A stretch of 64,000 nt of DNA from Xiphydria camelus (taxonomy: Eukaryota; Arthropoda; Insecta; Hymenoptera; Xiphydriidae): assembly GCA_963678675.1 (NCBI GenBank), contig OY783196.1, positions 17,478,138-17,542,137 on the forward strand, in the 5' to 3' direction. This document shows positions 30,732 through 42,329 of the stretch, piece after piece; positions within the stretch are counted from its first letter, which is position 1, and each line of letters starts with the position of its first letter. Made by a program: the position numbers and the translations under genes. The notes beneath the pieces were generated by a model, which saw only the letters and a program-made list of their open reading frames with translations, made no database searches and was not told where the DNA came from.

Positions 30732-31022
30732 CACACTGAGAAAAATAATTTGGTCAATTTAACCAAAATCTTGGAGACGGTGAACCAATTGCTTGGCAAA
30801 ATATGGATCCTCTCTCCATCTGTGTGTGTTTGGTTAAACCGACCACTTTTCGGTTAGAATAGCTAAACATTCGGCTGGAATAAATAAACATTTGGTTGGA
30901 ATAATTAAACACTTGGCTGGAATAACTCGATATTTGGTTCAGCTGACCAGTATTTCGGTTAGAATAGCTAAATGCGTTTAATTAGATGCGTTTTGTCATT
31001 TTAACCTAATTATTTTTCTCGA
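30732..31022 (+). mobile_element. MITE family E, copy 4
   Basis: CACACTGAGAAAAATAATTT begins the element and TTAACCTAATTATTTTTCTC ends it. The internal TTGGTTGGAATAATTAAAC and GGTTCAGCTGACC repeats are as in copy 1. Confidence 0.85.
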
Positions 31023-31054
31023 TGCAGTAAAACTTGAAGTGCTACGTGTAAAGG

Positions 31055-31330
31055 TTACCGCACACTTGGGCGCCGCGTCGCGTCGCGTCAAAATGCCGAC
31101 TGGATAAAATACATACAAATAAATGTACTACCGCTCACTTGAGCGGCGCGTCGCGTCGCGTCGCGTCAGGGACGGGGTTCCTATCGCTCACTTGCCCAGT
31201 GCGGCGCGTCGCATCGCGTCGCGTCAAAATACCGACTGGATAAAATACATACAAATAATGTACTACCGCTCACTAGAGCGGCGCGGCGCGGTGCGTCGCG
31301 TCGCGTCGCGGACGGAGATTCTTCCTATCC
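31055..31330 (+). repeat. Tandem GCGTC-rich repeat array
   Basis: ACCGACTGGATAAAATACAT and ACAAATAATGTACTACCGCT alternate with GGCGCGTCGCGTCGCGTC runs. Two longer units of about 125-145 bp are visible (31083 and 31205 onward). The array may be made of tandem ends of a (GCGTC)n-bearing element. Confidence 0.75.
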
Positions 31331-33017
31331 TTTCGAATCCTTGGCGTCAAACGAAGCGTCGCGACGGGACGGTCATAAAGACTAGTCTTTGTCCGTCGCA
31401 CAACAGACGAAATTCGGAATATCGGTTCTTACCACTCACTATCATCGCGATCGAAATACCTCGTGGTTAATCTCGCGACCAGACGGGCGAATTCTCCAAG
31501 ACTGGCGCGTTTTTTATTGATAGATGGATGCACATTCTCTTCTTTCTATTTCTTTCTGACATCAATGCTACCATAAAAGCAATTTCCTCATTAGAACTAC
31601 TGCTGCTGTCGTACATCTTGTTGCACTGCTAGATACCGTGTGATTATAATATATTTTATAAAATGTACGGACATTCAAGTCCGAATCTGTCGGTTGCCGC
31701 CGGAAAAGTGGGCGATGCCACCATCCATCGCGGAGCGTCACCGAGCCGTAACGTAAAATTTACAGACCCCGCCGCGCGCGCGCACATTGAAGGGCAAACG
31801 TTGAGACGCAGTTCAGTGAGGTGACGCAGGGTGACCGTTGCCTCTATACCTATATATACAATAGAATAGAACTGCGTCTCAACGTTCGCCTGGCCTGAGA
31901 GGCAGGCGACGCAGGACGACCACTTATCGCGATATCAAACGTATGGATCAGTCTGAAACGACGGATCGTAAAGACTAATCGTACCGTATATGGGGCCCTT
32001 GAGATTTACCAGAACGGTTACCTATTGTATTAGTCATTTCTCCCTTTTACAAACTGATTTAGTAGTCGTTGGATAGCGGTATCGATTCCAATAGATATTG
32101 CGGGAGACGCCTTATTTCGACCCATCCGGTAATTAACCTTTCCGGGAAAGGTGCGAGAATGCAAACGCATTTACAACCAAGATTCGCTGAAATATACCGC
32201 CCGCATTATGTCGAGATTGACCCTAGATTAACGAGGTACAATATATATATATATATCGCGGTGATACTAATTACTAAGAATCGATAGTCATAATTCCGAC
32301 CATCGTTTATCGGAACAGACATCGACACGGCGAAGAGATTAAGGGGCTTTAACAATGTGAGGGTCGAGGGGCTGCATTTCGGAAAAATACGGTCACGGCC
32401 CATTTCTTTATACCTGATTGTTTAATACTTTCGAAAGGAATACAATCGTGAACGATTACTCAACAACGTGGAATATCAATATGAAATAATTGACAATCGT
32501 GCAAAATCGCACTCCAGCGGCACGGGGGTCACCGGTGACTTACTATTAACTAACTATAATTAACTATAATGTAACTTACCTATTGCAGATAATATTTCAA
32601 CATTATATGTATCGAATAATAGAAAATTCATCGTGGCGCCACGGGCAATCCCTGTAAAACTGGCGTGACATTCAACGTGTTAAAAAATGTGCGCTCCCGC
32701 TTCTTCACGCTATATCTCGAAAACGGTTGATCGTACAAAAAAATGTATATAACCAAATTTGTAGAGAATACTGATTTACGTAAATTTTGTTATAACTTCT
32801 TAAGACACCAGACTAACCGGAAGCGAAATTTTCGCAAAAAACTGATTTTCATGACCTTTGACCTTCGATATCTCGAGACGCACAAGGGTGAGCATATGAG
32901 ACTTTTTGGTGCTTCATTAGAACATCAAAACGAAGGTCTCTGCAAAAATTTAGCTTGCTGTCTCTCATTCCGCAGATGGGGTTTTTATTTACCTTATTTC
33001 CCTGGACTATAATGGGG
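31331..33017. other. No gene recognised
   Basis: The stretch contains one small inverted repeat (31790-31888) and a short (AT)n near 32240. The 72-115 codon frames show no domain. Confidence 0.4.
31790..31888. repeat. Small inverted repeat
   Basis: GGGCAAACGTTGAGACGCAG with TTC and, about 55 bases on, GAACTGCGTCTCAACGTTCG are complementary. The loop contains TATACCTATATATACAATAG. Confidence 0.85.
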
Positions 33018-33257
33018 CAGAGGTACGTAATATGGAATAGGTACCTAATATGGAATGCCTACTTATTAAGACAAGTTCTTTAAAATACAAAATACCGTTT
33101 GAAATGGAAACTTATCGAGTCGTGACTTCTCAAACTTATCATTTTTGGTGTGTTTCCCTGAATAACTAATGCAATAACTAGATAGACAGATTGTCTTAAT
33201 AAGTAGGTATTCCATATTAGGTACCTAACATATTCCATATTACCTACGTACCTCTAC
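33018..33257. mobile_element. 240-bp foldback MITE
   Basis: CAGAGGTACGTAATATGGAA, TAGGTACCTAATATGGAAT and GCCTACTTATTAAGACAA on the left are mirrored by TTGTCTTAATAAGTAGGTA, TTCCATATTAGGTACCTA and CCTACGTACCTCTA on the right. Non-coding. Confidence 0.85.
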
Positions 33258-33923
33258 ACGTACCTCTATTATGTCGACAATTCACTGATGTGCGAACAGC
33301 CAGAGGTGCTCTCCGACTGGTACAGATTTGCAACATTTTATCTCGAATAGAGTGTACTGAAATAAAAATTTTCCAAGGTTAAATTATTTTTATTTTTTCC
33401 CAATGATACCCTCGTAAATTTTTGGCTACCAATTTCAGGATACCCGGTATACCGGTCTCTCCGGAAACGCTATTCGTGGATCGTGGAAGTAACGTCGACA
33501 GGAACGACGCGGGCGTCGCGTAAATCCGCGTGTCCGTCAGTCGTGTGCCTCCAGCGCGCGGACGTGAGAGAGCGATGGTTATCGCGCACGAGAGTGTGGA
33601 AGAGGCATGTGCCCAGAAAACGGCGCGATATTATTATCGTTCCTTCGCGGTCGCGCGGGGTGGAGTACTGCCGCGGCGCTCTCGGTCGCGGTGTGTGACG
33701 CGGTGGCGGAAGGGGGGGGGGGGGAGGTGATATATCGAAATCGAAGGTGGGGAGTTCTGCCTCGACTCATTACTTGTAACTTGCCGTGTCACGTTCTCGA
33801 TGTCCCTCCGGCGAATTCTAGTCGCTCTTCCGACCGTAACCTTCGCGCCTTTGCCGTGCCATCTGCGGCTGGTGTTGTACAGCTGGTTCAAACATCTCGG
33901 AGATTCCGTTGCGGATCTGCGAT
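33258..33923. other. Dispersed-repeat half, then CpG-rich block
   Basis: 33345-33450 matches 30556-30660 in reverse. From 33480 it is CpG-rich, with a run of 13 G near 33713. Frames of 63-121 codons overlap and have no domain. Confidence 0.4.
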
Positions 33924-35391
33924 TACGGTAGACTGGGTACGATTGAAACAAAGAACGGTTGAAACAGAGTGAATATTTTCGAACAGTGTGTGGTAAGGTG
34001 GGGGGTGCAAGAGACGAACGAAGTACACAACAAGGCCGAACACGAATTTCAGTATTGCGTGTCTCAAAGCGTGCTGCAATTGTTTATAGGAGGCCCTATT
34101 GTGTTTTAAGAAGTAAAAGTAAATATTTTAGTTCGAAGATTTTTGCAATTATTAAGGCTTTTATTAAAGTGAGAGTATTGAGTGTTTTTTTGTGTTTGAA
34201 ATGAAGCTTGTAGAATATGGCAGAGTGATTAGTTGTAGTGTGAAATTATTTTCACCATTATATATACTATAAACTGTTTTGTACATAATGGGGGGTTGGG
34301 TACGGTTGAAACAATATCATACCGGATCCCTTGTGGATGTGGACCCCATGTTTGGATCCCTTTTTAGCACAAACAACGCAGTTACACAACATGAACTTGG
34401 TATCATTTTATAGACAATTGCTCTCTCTATCAGTAGATATCAATTACTAAAAACTTTATGACCTACTGTTTTTGTTTTGGCAAAACAACACAGTCACACA
34501 AAAAAGTGGGGTATACATTTGATGCGATATATGTTATCCGTAATAATTTTGCCTCCTGATTACGAATCCGGTGTCAAAATTTATCTATCACATCACATTT
34601 TTTTAATCTCAAAAAACCAGCCAGAGATCATGATTTTCAAAAAGTTAATGGACTTAAACCAGATTCGGTATAGGTGGTTTTCTGGGCCGATGATCACGAA
34701 TCTGAAGTCAGATTTCAAAAATTCAAGATGGCTATCCAATATGGCGGACGAGATTTTCGAAAATTTTGAATTTTTACAAATGTAACTTCATATTCGTAAT
34801 CAACGACCCAAAAAACCCCCCTATACCAAATTTGGCAGGAATCCGTCGATTTTCGAAATTCTCGTCCGCCATATTGGATCCGCCATCTTGAATTGTTTAA
34901 ATCTGACTTCAGATTCGTGATCAGCGACCCAAAAAAACCCCTATACCGAATTTGGTTAAGATTCATTAACTTTTTGAAAATCATGATCTCTGGCGCGAGT
35001 GCTGACGGGTTAAATATTGTTAAGTTGTATCTTTAAATAATGATGATTGATTTATATTGTTAAACGGTGCCATAATTACTCTTAAAATGATAATAAATAA
35101 TAAATAAGACATATTGTATCTAATATTATATTATGTATTATTTGCGTTTCAACTGACCCCAATCGCTGTTTCAACCGCCTCTGGTATGGGGACGGTTGAA
35201 ACGAATCAGATATTTTCTTAATTTGATATTATATTACAAATAAAACACCGGGCCTACTCAAATCGTACTTGTCATTAGTAGATTGAAATACGCTCTTTCA
35301 TTTAACATATCTCGATCATCGATTTCCTTATTAATGGCAATGCTATTAACGATATAAGCTAAATTGTTTCAACCGTACCCAGTCTCCCCTA
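33924..35391. mobile_element. Pogo-like non-autonomous element 2
   Basis: The left end TACGGTAGACTGGGTACGAT with TGAAACA pairs with TGTTTCAACCGTACCCAGTC and TCCCCTA. The end motif, (G)GGTACGGTTGAAACA or its complement, recurs at about 33953, 34300, 35148, 35178 and 35203. A foldback of about 370 bp lies in the middle. No transposase domain is recognised. Length about 1.47 kb. Confidence 0.65.
34619..34992. repeat. Foldback with ATGGCGGACG core
   Basis: CAGAGATCATGATTTTCAAA, AAGTTAATGGA-like, ATCACGAATCTGAAGTCAGA and CCAATATGGCGGACGAGA on the left are mirrored on the right, ending TTTGAAAATCATGATCTCTG. The centre repeats AACGACCCAAAAAACCCCCC. Confidence 0.8.
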
Positions 35392-35472
35392 TCTCGGCGG
35401 GACGAACTTCTTTCGGCGGCACGAATTTTTTTCGGAGGGATCAACGTAGAGGAAAAGAATTAATTTTGTAGG

Positions 35473-35674
35473 TACATCACTGAGAGAAATGACTAGTAAT
35501 GTTAATCAAACATTCGATTAGTATGCGAACGACATTTTTTTACCGCGACAATAAATATTTGGTTGTTGTAACCGAACATTTTTGAAACGATGTGTTGCTA
35601 CAACCAATATTTGTTGTCACAGAGAAGTATTTTGTTATCAACGTATCAAATTACTAATAATTTTCCTCGGTGCA
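35473..35674. mobile_element. MITE with CACTGAGAG-type ends
   Basis: CACTGAGAGAAATGACTAGT at the left and ACTAATAATTTTCCTCGGTG at the right. Inside, ATATTTGGTTGTTGTAACC and GTTGCTACAACCAATATTTG are inverted. Confidence 0.8.
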
Positions 35675-36402
35675 CCTATATTATTTATAGGGATACGAAG
35701 AATCTGGAGCAAAGAAATAAAAATTGTCGAATCGAATGAAAATTTTTAAATAAATTATTATTTTTGATCGTTACAAATACATATGCGTTGCTTGGAAATA
35801 AGCTTAAGCGATATAATTTTTATTCGAACGACATGTAGGTCCGTGGAAAAATTGATCTCATTCGCTTAATTGGAGAATATCGAAGAAAAATACACGCGAT
35901 TCGCAGTTACTATTATTATTATTATTATTATTATTCGGAACGGTACTAAGGAAGATCTTGATCTAAGATTTCCTCGAGAGAAGGTTGCTCTTCACACACG
36001 CCGATACGCGTATAGGTACGTGTTTGAATAGTCACAAATTGAAGCTGAGTTTTAACGCGGAAAGAACGGTTAAATCTTCGGCGTCCCGTGGTTGTGGACG
36101 CGAGCGTATATTGGCACTAAACTCTGCCAATACGAATATACGAATTCTGACGACGCGTCATATTTATATTCTAATTTATTTTATCTCTCGCGACGTGCGG
36201 AAGAAAACGGAAAAGGAATGTCACGTGTTCCGAAGAGTCGACGTCCTTCAATTAACGCGTCGACGAAACTCAAATACAGCTTTTTTGGCCACCGAGGCGA
36301 GATAAATTAAAAAATCTTCGAATAGAAATACTCGCTCGATAGTGAAGAGAAATATCTTTATTCTTTTGAGATGAATACAAATTCTCTCCACCCCACGCCG
36401 CG

Positions 36403-36434
<32 letters not shown>

Positions 36435-37083
36435 CAGTTCGTTAGATTCTTTTTTCTTAGCCGAGACAAGTTCGGTAAAAAGTAATAAATCTAACGGACG
36501 GACCAAACGAGGCTAGATGGAAAATCGGATCGAATCGCTTCGGAGGTGAGTTATACCTGTCGGTATGCGTGCCCGCGCGAAACACCTGTTCAAATATGGT
36601 CGGAGAGAGTATTAGTCGCGCGCGGAGATGTAGTAATTTATTCGACTCTGCGCTCGCGTGCAGCATTCCGTTCGACTCGCGTTGGAACGATCAAGGACGC
36701 CCCCAGGCGCGCGCGTTCCTCTTCTCGTTACGCCGTGCGATGCACTTGACTCTCGCGCGACTCGCCGGAAATACAGCCTTCCGTCGGATACGTCGGTCGC
36801 GCGAGAGACCGGCCGCGAGCGAAAGTGAATGAAATCGACCGCCCGCCGCTGCAGCGCGGTCAACTCTCGGTGAGCACTCCTCGCGTCGCGCAGGTAACGT
36901 TGTGCGCGCCGAGGAGACCCGTAACGAGAGAGCCGATAGTCTTGATCCGGATTGTGTCGACGAGAGAGAGCATCTGAATTTCATATCTCGTATAGAAATG
37001 TAATTTTAATCGAAATGGGAATTTTTGCACGTATCCCAAGTCGAAGTTTAAACCTATTGAGATCTTCAATGTCTTATTGTTAC
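35675..37083. other. AT-rich, then CpG-rich DNA; two microsatellites
   Basis: A (TTA)n run lies at about 35908-35934. From 36540 to 36960 it is CpG-dense. The frames here (67-106 codons) have no domain. Confidence 0.4.
36407..36434. repeat. TC dinucleotide microsatellite
   Basis: A pure run of about 14 TC units. Confidence 0.95.
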
Positions 37084-37312
37084 TACATTGGGAGAAAAAA
37101 TGGCGTATTCAATTAAATCTGTGTTTAAGGGTGGGGAAATGCAGAATTGGTTGCCCCGACTAATAAATTTGGTTATAACGATTAATGGCTATTTGAAGAA
37201 AGCAGGCTGTAATCCGTTCGAGTCATTTGTTAGTCCAAGAGTAGCTCGATCTGCATTCCCCCACCCGTAACCGCGGATTTAGTCTGATTTACTAGATTTT
37301 TCTCTCAGTGTA
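37084..37312. mobile_element. MITE family H, copy 1
   Basis: TACATTGGGAGAAAAAATGG at the left and AGATTTTTCTCTCAGTGTA at the right, with AAGGGTGGGGAAATGCAGA mirrored by TCTGCATTCCCCCACCC. Related copies are at 48212-49398 (interrupted) and 56526-56763. Confidence 0.85.
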
Positions 37313-37584
37313 TGACTCGGAGGGGTCAATATACATTCTATTTACTTTATAATAAAGATCCGACATTGAGACTAAAATTAACCCAAGTTTCCATTTCTTC
37401 CACTTTTAAGCTCAACGTCAGATGAGCGGAAACCCCCCCCCCAAATTACAAACAAGTATTTTTTAAAGTAAAAAGAAATAAATAAACAAATAAAGAACTG
37501 TAACATATTCACTGCCGCTCTAATTTATATACACTTTGCCTCATGCCAACTTCAAGTTAATAATTCTAACAATAACAAAATATA

Positions 37585-38531
37585 GGGTAAATCAGGGTGA
37601 TATGGTGAACAAAAAAATGAAGCCGTGTAAAAGACAAGAAATTGTTTATTGAAATAAAATAAAAACACTATTCTTTCATAAAATATATAGGCAACAACTT
37701 AACAGTGTCATATCCTCTTGAAGGCATTACAAAAGTCTGAGAAAAACAATATATTTATTCTTATCAAATTCACCATTTCACCCATGCATACGGGTGAAAT
37801 GGTGAATGTACTTTGGGTGAAATGGCGAACTTACTTCTTCTACTTTTTACCACGTATATCACACTCAAAGCTTTTTTCGTAAAGCACCTGTTTGCTCTTC
37901 TTCTCTTCAACGTTGACCATGGAACGCCAAACGCCTTTGAGGCTGTATTTAGGCTTATTCCATTTTGTACTGCATTTACGGCATCTTTAAATTGCTCCTT
38001 TGTCCAATCAGCACGGCTGGATCTTCTGTCTTTTATAAAATGTAGGCATCTTTGCCTGAAACAATGCTGATGTTAGAACTTTTATTTAAGCCGAGAAATA
38101 CGAGTACCTACAGGTGCGCAAAGTCCTTCACCGTATCACCCATGCACGAGTTCACCATTTCTCCCATTTGCTATGGGTGAAACGGTGAATAGCGTAGCAA
38201 AAAGTTTAAAATATTAGAGGCAACGATTTCTAGGTTATGTAGTATATAAACAGTCTACGAAGGCAGAAAATATAAGAAAATACCTCGCGGACGACGCTAG
38301 CTGAAGCAACATCTACAAACGCATGCACCGTATAAAAATTGTGGAGCATCGAAATCAGTTTTGTACAAATTACTTACGATTTTTAAAACGGGGCTGGTTT
38401 TCAACAGGTACTCGCTGAACAGATGGTAATAAACAGTCTGCCGACAGACTTACGCAGACATCGGTGTATCCGGGAAAGAAATCGAGCAATTCACCATTTC
38501 ACCCGATTCACCATATCACCCTGAATTACCC
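37585..38531 (-). mobile_element. Pogo-like element 3 (TA-flanked, Psq remnant)
   Basis: The ends GGGTAAATCAGGGTGATATG and CATATCACCCTGAATTACCC are complementary. TA lies on each side (37583-37584, 38532-38533). The end motif GGTGAAATGGTGAA or its complement recurs at about 37770, 37795, 37815, 38150, 38175, 38490 and 38508. The host sequence around it also exists unoccupied at 38785-38867 (ACAAAATATATAAAAATCG). It encodes a Pipsqueak-type HTH remnant. 947 bp. Confidence 0.85.
37783..38057 (-). pseudogene. Pipsqueak-type HTH exon of a pogo-family transposase
   Basis: On the minus strand, after a TTGTTTCAG acceptor-like site, the frame reads RQRCLHFIKDRRSSRADW, then TKEQFKDAVNAVQNGISL and NTASKAFGVPWSTLKRRR. 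W-T-x-E near the start, an A-V-x-x-G segment and A-S-K-x-F-G-V-P-x-S-T-L-x-R-R are the signature of HTH_Psq domains at the N-terminus of pogo/Tigger-type transposases; this is the DNA-binding part. The frame then runs through the subterminal repeats (SPFHPYAWVK) to a stop, so no catalytic domain follows. The frame lacks a start codon of its own; an upstream exon would be needed. Confidence 0.75.
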
Positions 38532-38533
38532 TA

Positions 38534-38880
38534 TAAAAATCGTCAAAATTCCGAACCACATGCACGTTTACGTCAAAGAACCCTTACTCAATTGCCTACA
38601 CATACACATGTAACTACAGTGCCCAGTGCCTCTGAATGGAATAGAACGCTTATAAGCGTCAGCGGATGATTGCGCGGGTGCCGCTGTCGCTTATAAGCGT
38701 TCTATTCCATTCAGGCACTGGGCACTGCAGTTACATGTGTATGTGTAGGCAATTGAGTAAGGGTTCTTTGACGTAAACGTGCACCAAATACGATAACAAA
38801 ATATATAAAAATCGTAAAAATTCCGAACCACGTGCACGTTTACGTCAAAGAACCTTTACTCAATTGCCAGCCTACACATA
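38534..38880. repeat. Host repeat (foldback) interrupted by pogo-like elements
   Basis: GTGCACGTTTACGTCAAAGA and ACTCAATTGCC occur directly at 38570 and 38835 and inverted at 38745. GGAATAGAACGCTTATAAGC is mirrored by GCTTATAAGCGTTCTATTCC around GCGCGGGTGCCGC. The copies show the unoccupied form of both insertion sites. Confidence 0.8.
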
Positions 38881-39796
38881 GGGTAAAGTCGGTAAATACG
38901 CCCCACATTTCAAAAAAAAATCATAACTCGAGGAATTTGAAACAAACTTTATTTTAAAAAACAACAAAAATTTGGCAGGACATTACACTTCTTTAAAAAA
39001 AAATAAAAAGATGACAAAAATTATCAAATAGCTTCTACAAAAAATAAAAAACCATTCACGTCAAATGGGGCGTATTACCCACCCCGGGGGGAAATACGCC
39101 CCATATACTTAATCGCCTTCTGGAGATAAATTTTTGGCACAAACATCACAAACTGTGCCATGGGAGGTGCACGTTTCATGTAGCCATCCACGACATGCTG
39201 TGCATTGAATCCAGTCCACTTTGGACTTCGTGGTGTAATAGTGGTCTCGACATTTGACGCAAATATCTTCCGCCTCGTCAGAGAGTTCGTCCGACGATTC
39301 CAAAGGTAGACACATCTCAGAATTTGATGACGACTCCGAATTTTGACTCTTCTGGCCTATTTCTGCATTCCCTGTACATCTGTTAAGATTGGCTGGCTCT
39401 AGGTGGGGCGTATTTCCAAAACCGGGGGGAAATACGCCACACCGTTTAAATCTCCACACGCTACAGGTGCTAACAATCTACATGTTTCAGTTTTTAGTTT
39501 AATAAACGTACTTTCTGACGCCGTACTTGAAACTTACAAAATACACAATCACAACTCAATAATTCGATATCTATAAACTTACAAGCAAATTTGTAGTACT
39601 CAAAGACACCAAATTATTCACAAAACAAATTTTATTTCCACAACGCTAGCTGAAATCTTAATAAGTGCGCGAGTTCTCTGGTAAGACACAGACATTCGAC
39701 TGATGACTACCGCCTCAGCGACATATACCGACGCATAATGTAGTTTCCATGTACTGGGGCGTATTTCCCCCCGGGGCGTATTTACCGACTTTACCC
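38881..39796 (-). mobile_element. Pogo-like element 4 (TA-flanked, PHD remnant)
   Basis: GGGTAAAGTCGGTAAATACG and CGTATTTACCGACTTTACCC are exact complements, flanked by TA at 38879-38880 and 39797-39798. The unoccupied site CCTACACATACACATG is present at 38605-38625. The end motif GGGGCGTATTTACC recurs at about 39066, 39093, 39405, 39430 and 39757, on both sides of the ORF. 916 bp. Confidence 0.9.
39109..39459 (-). pseudogene. PHD-finger C-terminal part of a pogo-family transposase
   Basis: The 116-codon frame starts MWRFKRCGVFPPGF, has an acidic Ser/Glu/Asp middle (CLPLESSDELSDEAEDI, residues about 68-84) and ends with ICVKCRDHYYTTK, WIQCTACRGWLHETC and VCDVCAKNLSP. The Cys/His spacing (C-x2-C, C-x2-C, H-x-x-C, C-x2-C) is that of the PHD-like zinc finger at the C-terminus of many insect pogo/Tigger transposases. 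The N-terminal and DDE parts are absent; part of the N-terminus is encoded by subterminal repeat DNA. It is an internal-deletion remnant. Confidence 0.75.
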
Positions 39797-39798
39797 TA

Positions 39799-39915
39799 CA
39801 CATGTAACTGCAGTGCCCAGTTCAGGCCTGAATGGAATAGAACGCTTATAAGCGACAGCGGCACCCGCGCAACTCATCCGCTGACGCTTATAAGCGACAG
39901 CGGCAGTGAATGGGT
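39799..39915. repeat. Host repeat continued after the insertion
   Basis: CACATGTAACTGCAGTGCCC, GAATGGAATAGAACGCTTAT and AAGCGACAGCGGCACCCGCG continue the repeat cut by the element at 38881-39796. Confidence 0.8.
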
Positions 39916-40380
39916 TAAGTTAGGTTAGGTTCTGGTTTTGCGTTAGCTGCGTAGAGTTGTGCTGCGAATGTGTGGCGTTGGACACACTGACTGTGCCAAC
40001 TTCAAGTAATAATCGCAGTGATTTCTCGAGAGTGTGCCACTTTTATTTCACGCACTGTGAGGTTATTTCACGCACTGTGCAGGTTATTTCACGCACTGCG
40101 CGACCTTTCACAAATTGGTGTGTGAAACGTGATTTCACATGCGTTGAGGACGCCCGTGAAACCGAGTATTAGGCACTGAGTGACAAAAAATAGAATCCGT
40201 CATTCGGGTGTTTCGCACCGTTTATAACTCGTGTGGTTAGGCCTAGCGCATACATACAACTTTTAGTTGTACAACTATTTAGTTGTATGTCATAAGTCTA
40301 TGAGAATGCATGAACGTGTACATACTATTAACTCGATAGTTGCTCGACAAAAGAATGAAGAAGCCACATCGATCTCCTTT

Positions 40381-40381
<1 letters not shown>
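39916..40381. other. No gene; short tandem repeat at 40043-40100
   Basis: TTATTTCACGCACTGTG is repeated three times at 20-21 bp spacing. AAGTTAGGTTAGG at 39918 is only two to three telomere-like units. Nothing else recognised. Confidence 0.6.

Positions 40382-40467
<86 letters not shown>
40382..40467. repeat. GA microsatellite, about 43 units
   Basis: An 86-bp uninterrupted GA run, the longest simple repeat in the window. The Arg/Glu and Leu/Ser frames across it are artefacts. Confidence 0.98.
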
Positions 40468-40468
<1 letters not shown>

Positions 40469-42051
40469 GAGCATACCAACTCGACTAAACAGTTTAGGCG
40501 ATGTAAAGTTGTATGTATATGCGCCAGTATTACCGCACTCGCTTCGCTCGTGCGGCAAACTTCACACTCGTTAAAAACGGCGCTTCACGCCCTTATAACG
40601 AAAATATCTATTTCACTAGGATAGTTAAATGCTTGTTTTAGTAACACATTTCACCGACCAAATTAATGCGTATAATTTTGTACGTCCTCTTGCCATCTTT
40701 TTAAGTATTTTTTTTTAATTATACCTACCATTTGATGAATAAAAGTATTACTTTCCTGCGGACTCAAATCTGGACTAGTTGTCATGAAAATGAACAATTC
40801 TTGGTTACCATGAGAATCAATAATACTTATTGTTAGTTGTCATGGTAATCGACAAGACGTTTCTCGATTATGATTTGGAAGTCTAATATCGATTCAGTTC
40901 TGATGAAAGGAATAAGACGTAGACGTCCCAAATATGACAAAGTAAAATATACAATAATACAAGATACCTATATAAGCTCAATGAAAGATCGAAATTTGTC
41001 GAGAAACTTATGATGACGTGTACGCTCGAAATATATCAAGGGCGAAAATAAAATGATTTAGGATCTTTATGCCTAAAAGAGAACTAATATTTAAGTTATT
41101 TTGGCTCTGACATCAGACGTGAACGAGGAAGATGTTCAAATGATGAATTATTCAGGGATTTATACGATCACAATATTTTCAAATTTTCGACTCGGGTTAG
41201 AGGTCTAATGTCGATGCAGTCCTGATGAAAAAAATGAGACGTAGTTTGTGCCGTATACACCAATACGCGTTTACGAATTACAAGTCGACTCTTGCGTCGT
41301 TACACCGCCCGTACTCCTAGCAGCTAGGCGATCGGGAACGCGTCGGATGGGATTGTTTTCTTGGGAGAGGTCAGTAGAAATGGCTCCGGCAAATGGAGAT
41401 TATTTGCCATGAGACTGTACGTCGCGTCGTCTGGTGCGTAGTAGCCACCGGTGGCTGGGCCAATCGTGGCGCGCGATGAGGGGGGCCCGACCGCGGCGCG
41501 GCGCGCGGCACACCACGCACACAAGCTACGCGCCCGCTCGTCGCTTCACCGCCGGGAGTCGAGTCACTTACCTCCGCGTCACATCGTGCCTTCCGCCGGC
41601 CGTCCTTCCCCTGACCGTACGAGAACGTATTTCTCATTGTCATATCAGCTGCCGGGTAATGGTTCGCTATAGATTCCGCAGGGTCGTGGAAAGTTGAATC
41701 AAGGACGCGGCAGCGACGGTTTTTCCCGAAAAATCGTGGGCTTCCCAGGTCGGCGCGAAACGAATAAGCCGCTTCGATGTTGGTACGGCGAGTCACGGCG
41801 ACTAGGCGAGCGTATACGGGGTGAGGCATTTAAATTGAGATACGTTAGTACCTATCTGTGAAACGATTAACGCATTTTAGAAAAAAATGGGACAGAGAAC
41901 TCGACGTTTTGTTTTTAATTTGGTAGACGCTTTCAAGGTCATTTTAAGGTCGTTTTTTCCTCAAATGGAAAAAAATAAAAAATAAAAACCTTTCAGACAA
42001 AAGTTATTCGTTTTTATGTGTAGATTAAGAATTTGTTGAAAAAAAATATAC
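40468..42051. other. AT-rich then CpG-rich DNA, no gene
   Basis: GAAGTCTAATATCGATTCAG at 40879 and GAGGTCTAATGTCGATGCAG at 41201, each followed by TCTGATGAAA/TCCTGATGAAA, form a diverged direct repeat. 41280-41820 is CpG-dense; its 152-codon minus frame is Arg/Ala-rich without a domain. Confidence 0.4.
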
Positions 42052-42188
42052 ACACTGTAAACAATTCTACGGTGTGGATCTCTATATAGACCACTTTTGG
42101 TGTTAGATAACAATGACATAAGACTGAATGACAGATGTCCACACCGGTGAAATGGTGTTATAAATTAACACCACTTTTTTATTGCGTA
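42052..42188. mobile_element. MITE family C, copy 2
   Basis: ACACTGTAAACAATTCTACG and GTGTGGATCTCTATATAGAC at the left, ATTAACACCACTTTTTTATT at the right. It is the reverse complement of the 6803-6957 element with the internal CACACCGGTG-like block kept. Confidence 0.8.
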
Positions 42189-42329
42189 GGCTTCCGATTA
42201 AAGAAAAAACGTTGACCTTAGAATGGCCTTCTCTTTCCCCCTTTAAAGCAAATGACTTTTATGAGAATGATTTTTTTCTAAAATGCGTTATTTTACTGAT
42301 ATTCGTGTGTCTCAATTGAATTAATGTAA

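Noticed and set aside
34477..34785. 102-codon plus-strand frame as a gene
   Set aside because: It is largely the left arm of a foldback, and a similar frame arises from the right arm on the other strand.
39916..39935. Telomere-like TTAGG repeats
   Set aside because: Only two or three units (GTTAGGTTAGG), too few for a telomeric or subtelomeric array.
40267..40488. Arg-Glu repeat protein
   Set aside because: A translation of the GA microsatellite.
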